This document shows, piece by piece, positions 1 through 12,235 of a DNA stretch of 64,000 nt. The stretch's first letter is position 1, and each line of letters begins with the position of its first letter. Source of the stretch: Certhia americana (lineage: Eukaryota > Chordata > Aves > Passeriformes > Certhiidae); contig CM031858.1 of assembly GCA_018697195.1 (NCBI GenBank), positions 87,759,277 through 87,823,276 of the forward strand, given 5' to 3'. A program made the translations under genes and the position numbers. Below the pieces are notes generated by a model, which was not told the origin of the DNA, made no database searches, and saw nothing but the letters and a program-made list of their open reading frames with translations.

Positions 1-286
1 CTGATAGGCAGCAGCTGTTTACCAGCAGAGAAGAATACTAAAAATTTTTCTCATACAATTGTAGTGGGAATATGTGTCTGAATAGGCAGAAAGTTACACA
101 AATCATAGGGTCATAATGCTGGAGCTGCTGGATTAATTCCTGCAAAAGGTACCACATGATCACAGATAGTTCAGGACTGTCCTTTATCATGTTCTACTCC
201 AAGTTTTTAGAAAGTCCTCCATTAAGAAAAAAATTAATACTTCTCTGTTTAGAATATCAATTTCAGTAGGCATGAATTTTGGCAGC
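1..286. other. Unique non-coding sequence, nothing recognised
   Basis: No repeat family, RNA gene or credible open frame is visible. The sequence is A/T-rich and CpG-poor, like the rest of the window. Confidence 0.5.
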
Positions 287-345
287 TATGGCTGTTCATG
301 TTATATATATATATAACATGTATATATGTATATATAACAGCCATA
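287..345. repeat. Nested AT-rich palindrome (cruciform-prone)
   Basis: Two inverted repeats are nested. The outer arms at 287-296 and 336-345 are perfect 10-bp reverse complements (TATGGCTGTT and AACAGCCATA). Inside them, 297-320 is a perfect 24-bp palindrome with CATG at both ends and a (TA)n centre. The rest of the interior is TA-rich with two TATATG-type interruptions. Both strands can fold into a long hairpin. AT microsatellites are self-complementary anyway, so the unusual part is the pair of non-repetitive G/C-containing arms. A small foldback element or a replication-generated palindrome would look like this. No function can be inferred. Confidence 0.75.
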
Positions 346-2678
346 AAAAAATTCCTTTTTTTGTCAGGATAAATAAGATAGTAGCTCATTGAAGAATAAA
401 TGTGTCCACTCAAAGAGCTGATCTTATATATCCAGAGAGGTTTGTTCATAAACATGTAAGAACAAAACCCTTTCCATTAGAAAATCTACAGAAAGAAAAG
501 GTTTTGTGATGAGTGAACACTTTTCAATGCCTCCTGTCCATCTAATAAGCAGGTTCAATATGACTTAATCTTATGTTCTTTTCTTTAGTGAGAATTTTTT
601 TGGTGAGGTTTGTACTGACTTCAATGCCTAGAAATAATATTGAATATGATTTATTTTCAAACTTATGATTAGGTTTAAAGCATTAAGGAGAAAAAGTTTT
701 CAATGCTTTGTTAAATGGCAAAGAAAACAGATGCTCAGTTGAAAAATTGTCGCATCTTTCCACTGGTGAACTGTTTTGAATCTTTGGTGAACCTAGAAGG
801 CAACTCAGAATATTACCTATAAGCAAACATCACATGCCGAAAGAGTAGAGTTTTCCAGGAATATTTTCTAACCTTAATTATGCGTATTTTAATATCTCCA
901 CTGAAAACAGATATCCATGACTTCTTGTGCTGTGCATGAATTAATAAGGTCTAAAATTTGCAACAAAAATACCTTTGACTGACACTGCAACGCTGAATGA
1001 TACCTGTATATGTTCATGGTGAGACGGGGCAACAAACCACTTATGAGAACTGCTGGAAACTTCAATATGTAATAAAAATCAACTGAGCAATAAAACAAAG
1101 GTAAAGGTTATAATGAACAAGCATCACATTAGATATGGTTAATTAAAAGAAGCATAAGTCAGATACTCTGGGTATTCCACTGCCTGGATGTTAGGCTGGT
1201 GGCAGAAGGGAGATGCCCTCCTCTTTGGGAGACTTCAGCTCTTCACCTGTTGCACTGTTTCAGAGAACGAGGGACAGGATGGCACTGTACTTCAAGAGGA
1301 GGAATTTGTTGGAGGCAAACTAGTCAGCAAATGAAGAGATGAGTCTATAAAAGTAAGGAAAAGTAAAAGTATTTCTGAGGGAACAAAAATGGAAAAGCTA
1401 CAAAAAAGATGAAGCCACTGACAAGGCTGCTGAGTCAGTTTATTTGTCCTGTGCCTGTCAGTAACAAGAAAACAGGAAGGAAAAATTCAAACTGAAAGAC
1501 CAAATTATCAGTGCCAATAGTTTAAATAAAAATACTTTTAAAAAAACCCCTCAGTTTGTATTTCTAATCTTACCTTGTCTAGCACAGGTTTTGCTGAAAT
1601 CTGAGTGATGCGGACCCAATTTGTTGACATACTACAAAGCTGTTTCATTAAGCAGAAATGTTCTGTAACTCTTGTTTTTTAGAAACTGCATCTTCCTAAA
1701 CAGCAAACAGCTCATTCTAGGTTGTAAAATAAATATTAATTAAAATGTTATCGATATCTGACTGATAACCTGAGTAGAGAATGAAACAACACCATCTACT
1801 TCCTAATGAACTCTCTTGTGTGTGTATGGACTTTATCTTTCTAGATAGGTTGTCAGACACAAATGTGAATTTAACCCAGTTAAAAAAAGTAAAATATATT
1901 ATAGGATTGGAAAGCAATATCTCTTCATAATATATGACCTGGAGGGGAAAATCTTTTAGAGATTTTGTGACTTATCATCTACTTGATCATTAAAGTTTCC
2001 TGACATGCTACTTTCTGACTGAGTTTCTGGGGTTTTCATTTCATAAGAACTACAGCATCAGCTGAAGGGACTCTATTCTGAATCCTTCTCCTCTCCTTCC
2101 CTTCCTCCATCCAATATTAATAATGTACATGTACTGTCAACAGAGGCTCCTCTTGCCCAGCATTTTCCTCTTTTTATTGCCAAGCGCTGTGCTGTGCACA
2201 CACTGTCCTATGCCATCTTGCAGTGACGGCATCCGAACACTCTAACATTCTTCTGACTCTGTTCTCTTTCGCTTGTCTCATAAGCGCAGTTTTATTTAAC
2301 AGTGCTTTTAGTCTCACTGTATCCCCTGTCAGATGATGGCAGTGTAAGGTGGAGACTACTGTAGTGGTGTGATTTCGAAACTTATCTAGGATACCTGGTT
2401 TCTCCCCTAAAGATTCCCCCCCACCCACCCCGATATGTCAATCAGCTTTCCTTTCCCCACCCTGACCCCTGATAGGCTTGTATCAACCCTGGAATCCCAG
2501 AAGGGCCTCGAGTGGTTGGCAGATTTAAACGATAGTCTGTACCCTTTAGGAATCATTGGGCTGCCCAGGTGTCCTTTCTCCTTAGAAAATTCCCCTCCCT
2601 CACCTGGTTGTTGGACACCATTCCCCTTCCCTCTCTCCCTGCCCCCAGGTAAAAGGACTGGGACCATGCAGTCTCAGC
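346..2678. other. Unique A/T-rich non-coding sequence
   Basis: No gene or known repeat was recognised. Scattered short homopolymers and a C-rich/T-rich patch near 2416-2460 are present. Small open frames here are short, overlap one another on both strands and resemble no family. Confidence 0.5.
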
Positions 2679-2760
2679 AGTTCATCAGAGTTCCATCAGA
2701 GTTCCATCGGCAGTTCCATGACAGTCACCTGGGTTCCATCATAGTTACATCCAGAGTTAC
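2679..2760. repeat. Degenerate short tandem repeat, unit about 11 bp
   Basis: The motif AGTTCCATCAG and variants recur: AGTTCATCAG at 2679, AGTTCCATCAG at 2689, AGTTCCATCGG at 2700, then looser copies with GTTCCATGAC, GTTCCATCAT, GTTACATCC and GTTACAGC to about 2760. The first three units are nearly perfect and the array decays to the right. It lies in an open frame of 122 codons (2435-2803, + strand) that I regard as accidental because it matches no family and has an equally open antisense frame over its first half. Confidence 0.6.
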
Positions 2761-5490
2761 AGCAGCTACTGTAGCCTGTTACAGATTTCAGCCACAATTC
2801 TGATAGATTCTGCTAGAGGACTTGCTACATTCAGAGGCATGTGTGCTGGAATAAAAACCTTGGATTAAACCCTCTATCAGAATTTGGCCTCTTCCTTCAC
2901 CACCCCCTTAAAACTGCTCCATGGAAGAGAATCCTGATAGCTCTGACAGGTCTGGACTTGTCCGCAGTGCCCAGCAAGTCAAAAGTGTCTCTGTAGTCAA
3001 ACTCCACAGCTGCCACTATTTGGCTCAGCCAGCAAGGCCAGGAAAGCCAGGCTCGGTCTCGTCTGTGATATTGGCTAACACCTATATACCACCTTACACT
3101 TAGACCACAGAAAGCATTGTGATGCTGCAGAAGGGTAGAAAAGGGGGTTCATAGCATCTTTGTATCAAGATATTCCCATGCCTATGGCAATTTACCAGTT
3201 GGAACCACGGGGAAAAACTTATGTCAGGTTTTCAGAAGCCATTTCCCAAAAGCAGAAGTAAAGTCATGTAGGCTGGCTGGAGTATGCAGAAAGATCAGAA
3301 AGATCCTCCTTATATCACTGGAAGGAAATTTGTATCCTTTGAATCTATCAGGAGGAAACACAGTGAATCCCAGGCATGCAAAGAAATAAATTTATTTTTC
3401 TCATCTTTATAAATTCAGTGATACGGAAAGACATTTTTCATCTAAAATACAGACATGAAGGACTGCTTCTGCTCAGAAGACAGGGCTGCATAATAACCCA
3501 CAGCAAAGTGCTGGCTACTATATCTTGAGCCAGAGAAGTTTAAAAATATGTAAATTATTAATATAATAAGTTTCCTTTTATGTATCCTAAGACTTAATTA
3601 TAAATAAATATTTTTATATTTTTATAAGAAAGTTTGATAACTTCAGCAATATTACAACTCATTGCTGAAGAGATGGAAACAACTATTTCTTTGTTTAGCT
3701 CCATTTCCCTTAAGTGTAGTGCAAGCTACAACGCGTAAGAAATCTGTCTAAAGCTCAAGTCATTCTAAAACAAAATTACTGATAAAGAGAGTTCTGCCTG
3801 AAATGTGCAAATGTATTTACATAGGACCATTTTAATGTGAACAACAATCCCCATAGTTATTTTCTCCAAATTACTTGGTGTGCCTTCAACCACACCTGAA
3901 CACAGGTGACTGTATGCAGATTTCTTTCAGAAGCAATGGTGGGATTCTGACTTCTTTCCAAGTTTGAATGTATGAATTCTTCTAACATTTGCAGCACAGA
4001 AAATATGTCTTACACCCTGACAACAGGACCTTTTGCAGACCTGAAAGTCACTGGGCAACTTGAGATGAAGACTGGAGATTTTGTGGAGTGTTCCTTTCCT
4101 ACTCACTGAAGCCATGCAAAGAGAATTTTTCTGGGCTAGACATGATTCTTTTTCCCTGGCAGCTCATAAAAGAGTAAGGCATGTGTCATTCAAATTATTA
4201 AGATGTAGTGAAAATAATTGTAAGCCTATTTAAATGTAAGTTCTTTTATACTGTATATAAGATCATTGCGTTAAAATTCTTACCAATTAAAAAAAAAAAT
4301 CTGAGCCAGAAATAAAGAATGTTAGTAGTGGTACCTCACTGTAATCTCTTTTCCTTCTGAAAGCACAACAGATGTTTGATTCCCATGTTTACAGTTTTAG
4401 AGTCAGGCGTAAAAAAATTGTGCTAACAGGCAGGCAACCATAAGTATTCTCTGTTTGGATATTTAAATATTCCCACCATCATAGATGAGCAAAATTAAAT
4501 GGGAGAATAGACTGGGCTGTTTGTTCATTGCGGTTGCCTTGCATGATGCAAGAGGATCAGTGATAGGATGAGGGGTACTGACTGCTCCCCTCCTGTTCTC
4601 CAGGGAGGTGAGAGGGCCTTTTGAAGAAAGGTTGGAAGAAAAGAAATTTCAACTCTTTTGGACCTGGTTCTTCACAGGGCCATACCAACATGTTACCATC
4701 TGAGCCAGGGCTCAAAACTTATCCCAGAGCCACTGAGCCAAACACTTGCAGTTATCAGAACCCCGTAATGTTAGAGTTCCATTGTGTCCAGACTAGGATC
4801 CTATGTAGTGGAGAAATGGAGTTAATATAATTTGTTTGACCTGAGTGAAAAGAGTTTCAGTGCACTACTGGAATAGATCTTGAGTGTGGAGAAATGGACT
4901 GCTTACTTTTTGTCAGGAGGTCTAATGTGTTCTCAGGCTTTGCTGGGAGATTAAATTTAAAAATGAAAAAACCCAGGGTTTTGTGGTTTTGCAATGTATG
5001 TTGAAATTGCTGAGCAGGTTTATACAGTTATCTGGAAAAGGTAAACAGAAAGTTAATGGATTAGGTTTACATGTAGGCATTGAGATAAAGCATTATGATT
5101 GAAATCTTGCTTTCAACATCTTTCTTAAATGTTAGCAGCTAAATTTGTGTATTCTCAGCAATTAATGTTTTGTTGCATTTGAAAGCTAGAGCAGAGGGAG
5201 ACTCTCAAGCACAGAGCTGCAACAAATACATTCAGTGACAGAAGCTGGCAGAACCCAGGTCAGAACTGAAGCACAGACAAATGCTGCAGTTCTTCAGTGG
5301 TGGCAGAGCCTAGGCTGTAGGCAGCTGTTGGATGCTGTGGGAAGCTGGGATTGGGTCCCTCCCCAGACTGTGGGAGCACCAGGGCTATATTTGCATAATG
5401 GCATAAGCTAATATTAGGAGCGGCTGGGCTCTCAAGCTGGAGTTTACCAAGGGTTCTTTCATTGTGGAAGAAGGACTCACCTCTCAGGTT
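2761..5490. other. Unique non-coding sequence
   Basis: Nothing is recognised beyond short A/T runs, including an A/T-only patch around 3541-3640. There is no credible coding frame and no known repeat. Confidence 0.5.
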
Positions 5491-5531
5491 AAAAAAAAAA
5501 AAAACAACAAACAAACAAACAAACAAAAAAC
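5491..5531 (+). repeat. Poly-A followed by (AAAC)n low-complexity tract
   Basis: Fourteen A residues at 5491-5504 are followed by about four AAAC units and a further short A run. A poly-A plus A-rich simple repeat of this kind can mark the 3' end of a retroposed sequence on the + strand, but I see no recognisable source sequence to its left. Confidence 0.8.
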
Positions 5532-8350
5532 GGATGGAGAAAGTGTTTACTTATTGATGCACATGGTCTTTCAAAGACCAGCTTCTCAGAAAATTGTGTT
5601 TTGGATGAATGTGGCTGGTCCCCTCAGCCAGTCAGACAGTTTCTGTGAAACACCCACTTAGGCATGGGGAGAAAGGTAATCCTGTTCTATTTTCCAAGAG
5701 CAACAGAAGAAATGGAACTAGCCATGCCTATATCCTGGTATGTGCCATGTGCTCTCTCTCTCTGTCATGCTTATCACCCTTCCCCCAAACTGAGAAACTA
5801 TTTTATTCTTTCTCTAACTCATTCATGAAAATTTTGGGGTTCTGTAAGGGTGAAAACTATGAATCTTTAAAGCAGATTGGATAGAAAGAAATTACTTTTG
5901 AGGCTTCAGATAGCCCAAAAGGAACACTGACATGTGTAAATTAGAACAGAGGTGTGTCTCTGGAAAGTTATCTCTTATCTATTTATGTTACAAGGGCCAT
6001 GTTCATCCTGCATGGTGAAGTAACTTCCCACTTGCTAAAATCAAATGTGTATCTAAGGTATTTATTCAGTTCCAAAAATGTATCTATACCTGCCTGGATG
6101 CACATCTGCACAGACTTAGAGTTGTTTACCTAAAGAGAATGAAACCCAGAGCAGTACAGCCTCCTCTGGTAAAGTCAGACAAAAAAATCCCCCTCACTTG
6201 TGAGGACTGAAAACCCCTCAGGCCTGGTTTCAGACAAAAACCTCTGCAGATAAGATAAGAAAACCTGGCTGCAATCCCAAACTGAATCCCAAACTGGAGT
6301 TCTGCCCAGCCAACTGGAAGAGCTGTGCAGGGGTAGTGCCTCCAGTTCTGAGATACAGAGGATACATCGGAAAGGGTGAGAAGAGCTCCCTGGCTGCTTC
6401 TGCTGGAGGTCGGGGAAAAGGACGAGACACACTCCAGATCTTGAGTAACCTTTAGTATGAAGTGAAGCCACTGACTAAGCAGACACTGCAACCTGTGCTA
6501 CACCAACACCAAGCTTTCCACAGCAGGAATACATATGACAGACGGGTAGCTGCACTGCTGGTGGCAGTGGGTGGCCTTGAAGTCCAGTCCCAGATAAAGC
6601 ACACCCTAAATGCTGATGCAGGACAGAGCTAATGATCATACTAACAAGAGTGGTGGCCTGCTGGCTGGAAACTTCCTACTGCCTCCTTTAGCAGTTATAG
6701 TTAATAGCACAATTACAGATCTCAGCTATCAGCTAATGTATAATTTTACAAATCTCAATCAGCAGTTGATGAGAAGCCCATCGCTAGCATGGAACCTGGC
6801 TCTTCACCCATCAAGCAGCAGGGTTGTCTAACATCCCACATCACAGCAGGAAAATGGCCCTTTGTAGTCTTCCTGAAACAGATTTGAAGGAGACTTTTGG
6901 AGGTATAAGATAATTCAAAATGAAAAATACTCAAAAGAATTGATGCTTAAAATAATGAAAAATAAAATAAATTATTCTGACTATATGAACTTGGCAAAGA
7001 AAAGAGTAAAGCTCCATATAATAAAATTAAAGAAATTTAGGCCTGCTTTTCTATTATTTTTCTTGTCCAGCTGATGTTGTTGTAGAAGCATGGAGCAGAA
7101 TTAAAGCTCTGCTAGTCTTCCTCCTAGAAGTGTCAGGAAAGATGAGTGCCTGTCCTACTGCTATGCTTGTAGTGAGTTGTACTGCTTTTGTTCCCATCTA
7201 CCCAGTGGAGGCAAGATCTGATATCCCATCTACAAGCAGAGGAGGAATAGTCATGGTCATATTGCTTGCCTAAGAGGATGGTCAGTCACTTTTTGTTGAT
7301 ACAGAATCAGCACTATTTCTGCATAGGGAAAAGGAAAGCTTGCACTCTCAGAGCAGAGTTGATTGCTAGCTCAAAGCTGGTGCTGACCCTGAAAGCAGCA
7401 CTCTGGGATGTACCAACTCATCAGACCTCTCCACTTGGGAAGGTTGGTTTTCTGCTTCCCTCCAGCTTTGTTTAGGAAGAAGACAGTATCGTGTAGGTCA
7501 CTCTTTCTCATATGAAGGGAAAGCGTTCCCATATCTGGCCATAGAGGAGTTATTATTCTCCTCTTCCTTCTGTTCCAGAAGAATAAGTGTAGCAAGACAT
7601 GCTGTGGAGTGAAGGGTGTGCTTAAACAGTAGGGCTCTTTTGTCAAGTACAAAGCAACTCCAGCTTAGGTATACTTCAGTTCGCCTTTTTTTAGGTGGAA
7701 TTAACAGAGTTCATGTACAGTCTCTCAGTCTATTTCTGGGCTTTGCTAGTTTATGTAACAAATCTTTCACATCAGTTTGTGCCCAGATCCCATAAGAGTA
7801 TTCTGAGCAGATTTGAAGTCTAGGTGAGGGTCACAAGGAAACAGGAGTAAATATACAGCCATGAGTGAGCCAGTGGCAGAGGAATGGACTGGATGCCTTT
7901 GCTAATGATAGGATCTGCAATTTTATCTGACTTGACTGTTCAGGAAAGAGTGATGGGAGTGTTTGAGAGCTACCCACTCACTATGCCACTATGCAGACAC
8001 CTCACCTTTATTTTTCTGAGCTAGAGCTCTGTCATCTGATAACACCTAAAAATTATAAAATAAAATTAACCAAAAGGCAGATATAAAACCTCACAGCAGC
8101 ACTGAACTTTGCACAGTTTAATTAAAATACCTAATTGGATTAGCAAACAATAATTTGGATTATTAGACTTGCTATACAACAGTTTTCAAATGCATGATGA
8201 ATCTCAACAATGCAAATTCTCTCTGTTAAATGGGGCAGCAGTTGAAGTGCACTAATTGTTCCAAAATATAGCTTGGAAACAACTTTATGAAATCTTTATT
8301 AAAAACTAACAAACAAAAGAAGGGGAACAGGGTGTCCCATCTCTGAAAGA
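5532..8350. other. Unique non-coding sequence
   Basis: No gene or recognised repeat. Several 60-120-codon open frames overlap in different frames around 6126-6491 and 7266-7652, which is the pattern expected of chance frames in slightly G/C-richer DNA. Confidence 0.5.
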
Positions 8351-8459
8351 CGGGGCTTTGGCCCACCACCTGTTGTAGTGGAAGGTATTGACTTAGGTGA
8401 TCTAAAAAGTCCCTTCCAACCCAAACCATCCTATGATTCTATGATGATTCTATGATTCT
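8351..8459 (+). mobile_element. CR1 LINE 3' end, internally deleted
   Basis: The fragment begins with GGGGCTTTGG and TAGTGGAAGGT, continues with GATCTAAAAAGTCCCTTCCAA and CCCAAACCAT, and ends in the tail ATGATTCTATGATTCT with one extra interrupted unit. This is the 3' terminus of an avian CR1 non-LTR retrotransposon, which ends in short ATTCTATG-type repeats rather than poly-A. Compared with the CR1 3' end as I know it, the stretch around the usual CCCATGGCAGGGGGTTGGA block is missing, so about 30-40 bp have been deleted. As is usual for CR1, it is severely 5'-truncated and has no coding capacity. Confidence 0.9.
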
Positions 8460-8476
8460 CAGGACAGGAGCACTTG

Positions 8477-8520
8477 AAAAAAACCAAACCAAATTGAAAC
8501 AACAACAACAACAACAAAAC
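8477..8520 (+). repeat. A-rich and (CAA)n simple repeat
   Basis: An A run with CCAAACCAAA is followed by about five CAA units. It starts only 17 bp beyond the CR1 tail, so it may be secondary low-complexity growth beside the insertion. Confidence 0.8.
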
Positions 8521-10445
8521 CTTGTCAGGAACTTTTTTTTGGCAAAGTTCTAGGATTGTCAATAACATCTACTAATTTCATAAGCCTAATCTATAGCTCA
8601 CATCAGCAGTTTAATTTTGCAGGTTGGACAAAGTAACTCTGCTTTGAAAATACATGTCCATATATGCAACGTCAGGTAACAGCAGCAACATCAAACATTT
8701 AGTCTTGGTCTGTGTTCATTGCTCTGGCTCTGTGTTTGCTACTCTAAAAAATCTTGCAATAAAAAAGGTACTGTGCTAATGATCAAGCTTGAGAAGGTTG
8801 CCTCAACCTGCCTCAAGGTGTCCATAGTAGAACTAGCAAACAAATGGATTCAGCCAGGTTAGTGGCTGCTGATCATTACAGACAATAATCTTCCATATCT
8901 GACAAAAGACAAATTGATTTAGATGTTTGACATTTTGCAAACAGGGTTAAAATGTAAAGAATGGAAACAGCGAGGAAGTCTGGCACTCATCAGAATACAA
9001 AACCCCAAAGCCAATCAGATGTCTGATTCTTAAAGAAATGCCTAGGAATTGGAAGTGCTACAAATGAATTTTCACTGTAGAAACTTGCTGGAAATGTTGC
9101 TGAAATATGATTCCCAGTAATTATTTCTAGCCCCAGACAAGTGTCATTGTTCGTGACCAGCAGTGTGAAAGTAACATAAAGTGAATATGTGGAATTCTGT
9201 CTAAAACAAACAGCTCAACATTATTTGCTCAGCTAGTGAGGAGCATTGTTTCTGTGAATACCAGCCGTGATAGAAGTCTGAGCACAATATTTCAATAATA
9301 GCTTAAATAATCTTTGATCAAAAAGCAACAGGGTGGTATTAAGAGCCAGACAGATTAAATCTTCCTCAGAGAAGAATATGGAGTCCCAGACCTCTGCTCC
9401 AGATGAACTGGCTGGAGGGACTGGTCTTTTCTCATGCAAGGGATGCAACCAGGCAGCATGTGAGCAGGGAGAGAGCAGAGCAGTTCCTTGGGCAAGGCTG
9501 TGGTGACACCTACCTCTACAGGTGTAGAGGAAGGACAGGGAAAGATCCCCACAGAGAGGCACAATGTCCTCACATTGTCCCTTTGACTGCCTGACTCCTG
9601 CTCTCTGAGAGGCCAGAGGCACAGCTCGGGTCCCAGTCTTTCCCTGTCTTGGTGTTGCCTTTCCCCATTCACTTGCTCAATTGCTCAGTGTAGCTCACAG
9701 CAGTTCTTTCCTGGCCCAGGAAGTAACAAAGGAACTAGAAGAAAGATGCCAGGATGATGGTTGTCACCTGCTGCATGCTGTAAGGTGCAAAATGAAAGAC
9801 AGTGTTCAGATAGACACATACCTGTGATACACTGTGTTTGCATGGATTTATGTGATAGTCACCCCTCTGCTGCATGCTGCTTGATGACCAAAGCCTTGCT
9901 GCCTGGCTATCCAGCGTAGAGAAAATAGTAACATGAAGTCTGAGTGCATTTAAGAGTTAGATACAGCAGGCAGGGCCATCCCTTCTATCCCCCTGCAGCA
10001 CACTGTGGGCACACCGCTTGCTTCCCTGCAAGAAACTCTGCCTCAGCTGCCTTATGTAAGTTATAGCCCATGGCAGAGGAGGGTCTGTGGCTGCGTGGTG
10101 GCAGCAAAACAGAGCAACTCCATCACAAAACTGTTCACACACTAAGGAAAAGGCATTTGGATGCACTGCTGTCACCCTATAATACCTGCCACGGCAGTAC
10201 AGAAATTCTTTGGTTTCCTACCTTTAATCTGTAGATACCTGTGGCTTTCCCTATATACAGAAAGATGGGATTAGAAAGGATATTGTGCATTCAGTCCTTG
10301 GTATCACAGCCTATCCAACCATCTGGATTTGTACTCCATTTTAAGGTAGATCTTGGTATATCAAAGTTGTTTTCTGTTGGCAGAATAAAGGAAAAGAAGG
10401 TGGGAAGTAAATGTAAGAGGGAATTTCATCAATGTCTGATTATCT
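8521..10445. other. Unique non-coding sequence
   Basis: No recognised gene or repeat. Three overlapping open frames at 9233-9672 (two on the minus strand, one on the plus) have no family resemblance and lie in a locally G/C-richer patch. Confidence 0.5.
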
Positions 10446-10750
10446 GAAGGGAGGGTGTAATGGGGATGGATCCAGGCTCTTCTCAGTGGTGCTGAGCAAT
10501 AGGAGAAGAGATAACAGGCAGAAACTGGAACAGAGAAAGTTCTACCTGAACATGAGGAATCTCTTTCATGTGTGGATGACCAAGTACTCGAAGGGACTCT
10601 CCAGGGAGGCTGTGGAGTCTCTCTCACTGAAGATATTGAAAAACCATTTGAACATATGTGCCATGTGTTCTAGGATAAGCCTGCTTGAGCAGGGAGGTTG
10701 GACCAGATGAGACCCATTGTGGTCATTTCAGCCTAACCCATTCTGTCACT
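10446..10750 (+). mobile_element. CR1 LINE 3' region, 5'-truncated
   Basis: About 300 bp follow the CR1 3' region in order: AGGCTCTTCTCAGTGGTGCT, then AACTGGAACAGAGAAAGTTC, CTGAACATGAGGAA, AGGGAGGCTGTGGAGTCTC, GAAGATATTGAAAA, GGGAGGTTGGACCAGATGA and finally CCATTCTGTCAC. It is older than the 8.35-kb copy: the terminal ATTCTGTG-type tail is reduced to one unit and there are many substitutions. A 92-codon open frame overlapping this stretch (10432-10710) is an accident of the CR1 3' sequence and should not be annotated as a gene. The insertion lies directly upstream of the MIR-like relic. Confidence 0.92.
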
Positions 10751-10972
10751 CTCAGCAAGTGCTGCACCCCAGTCTTCTTAAGAAGAGGAGCTCCCAAATG
10801 GAATCCTGCCTCCCCAAGACTCAAGCCCTGCAATGCTTATCTTTGAAGGTGTACAGAATAGCAGTCTCCAGTGTGTACATACAGATCCTGAGTTATTCAG
10901 GCAAGTCTGCCAGCACCACACCAGCCAGCTTAACTAAATAATCTACTTGTTCTTAATGCTTTCCCTCATTAC

Positions 10973-11130
10973 AGCATTTTACAAAACATATCTTAATTAA
11001 AGTTCACAGCAGTGAGTTAGCAAAATGTCATTATCCCAATTTTACAGATGAAAAAATTGCAACAGAGTGGTGAAATACTGTGCTTGAGGGCACAGGAGAC
11101 AGTTTTAGGGGCAGGGTTAGCCTTTGGGAA
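10973..11130 (-). mobile_element. MIR-like ancient SINE relic
   Basis: Read on the + strand, the segment contains GCATTTTACAAAACATATCT, TTATCCCAATTTTACAGATG, then GAAAAAATTGCAACAGAG, a diverged GGTGAAATACTGTGCTTGAG and GGGGCAGGGTTAGCC. This is the order of blocks in the reverse complement of MIR: the GCGCTTTACATACATTATCT region, then ATTATCCCCATTTTACAGATG, GAGGAAACTGAGGC, GGTTAAGTAACTTGCCC and GGCAGAGCCGGG. MIR is a tRNA-derived SINE with a core domain and an L2 tail that spread before amniotes diversified. Copies in birds are few and highly diverged. The best-conserved 20 bp are at 11032-11051. The tRNA head is not convincingly present. THER-type or other core-SINE relatives remain possible. 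Confidence 0.7.
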
Positions 11131-11888
11131 GTTTTGGCTTTGTGCAGCATAGTCAGCCTCCAAGGGCACTGAATGGGCACTCAGAGATGCTGGAAACACA
11201 GCACTACCCTTAAGGCTCCTTTGCAACCTCTGTGTACTGCCTGTAAGGTGACAGAGGAGACTCAGGGGTCTGGGTGCTGGTATTTGTTATCCCATACTTG
11301 CAGAACTAGGCCATACAGGCATGTGCTAAGGAGAAGGAGAAAATCAGCAACATGACCTTTCTCAGGCTATTGTGGAGTCTCAGAGAGCTGCTCTGTGAAC
11401 AAAGAGGGGCCACAAACAACTTAGAGCAGTCTGAGGCTGGGCCAAGCCACAGCAGGGACTGTACCACCTTTGACCGCTGCTGGATTCCAGTGGGCTCAGG
11501 ACTTAATCCCCAAACCATGCTGCCTTGCTGAGCCAAAAATGTAATGGTGACCACAAACGTATCAAGGATGTCTATGACCATGCTGAGGCAAACACAGATC
11601 CAAATGGTGTGACATAAGATGTGCAACTCATCTGGAGTGGTACAGGGGCAAATTTCTACTCTGAGCCATGCAGAAGAGATGTAAAGCTGGGTCTCCCACC
11701 TTTTGAGCCACCACCCTAGCCAGAAGGCTCAGATGTGTGCAGCTGGCACTCCTACACCTTCCATTTTCATGTAAATATTCAGCAGTCTTTATTTTTTCCG
11801 TAATAAGAAAGGAAAACCCCCCTGTTCTACATGCTAAAAAAACGTTTCACCACAAAGCAGAATCATTATGTGCTACTCAGCTGAGCCT
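11131..11888. other. Unique non-coding sequence between two ancient repeats
   Basis: No gene or repeat recognised. A 106-codon minus-strand frame at 11306-11626 has no family resemblance. Confidence 0.5.
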
Positions 11889-12185
11889 AAAACATTTGGG
11901 TCAAAAGGCACCTCAGGATGTCTCTAGTTCCACTTCCTGCTCAAAGCAGGGTCAGTTCTGAAATCAGACCAGGGTACTCAGTGTTTTCATTCAGTTGTGT
12001 CTTGAAAATCTCCGAGGATGGAGATTGCACAATGACCCTGGGCAACCTGCTCTAATGCCTAATTTTCCTCCTGATGATTTGTTTTTCTTTATATCCAGTT
12101 GGAACCAGTTGGACTGGTGTCCTAGAAAGTAGTGTGTTGTTTCACCTGTGGCTACTTCCAGAATTGCTTTCCTCTGTTTAAAGCT
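11889..12185 (-). mobile_element. Ancient CR1 LINE relic, antisense
   Basis: On the + strand the segment reads GGCACCTCAGGATGTC, CCTGCTCAAAGCAGGGTCAG, AGTTGTGTCTTGAAAATCTC, GAGGATGGAGATTGCACAA, CCCTGGGCAACCTGCTCTAA, TGCCTAATTTTCCTCCTGAT and CTTTATATCCAGTTGGAACC. These blocks match, in order, the reverse complement of the 3' region of CR1 lineages found across reptiles and birds (for example ...CTGCTCAAAGCAGGACC..., ...CTTGAAAACCTCCAAGGATGGAGATTCCACAACCTCCCTGGG, split here for length). Substitutions and small indels are numerous, so the copy is old. The extreme CR1 3' end, which would lie at the left, is only partly preserved. The right side runs into the A-tract at 12192. Confidence 0.8.
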
Positions 12186-12191
12186 CTGCTT

Positions 12192-12199
12192 AAAAAAAA

Positions 12200-12235
<36 letters not shown>

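Noticed and set aside
2435..2803. 122-codon + strand open frame as a gene
   Set aside because: Proline/serine-rich low-information translation, antisense frame also open, its 3' part is the 11-bp tandem repeat, and no family resemblance.
10432..10710. 92-codon + strand open frame as a protein gene
   Set aside because: It overlaps the CR1 3' region almost completely; the open frame is a by-product of the repeat.
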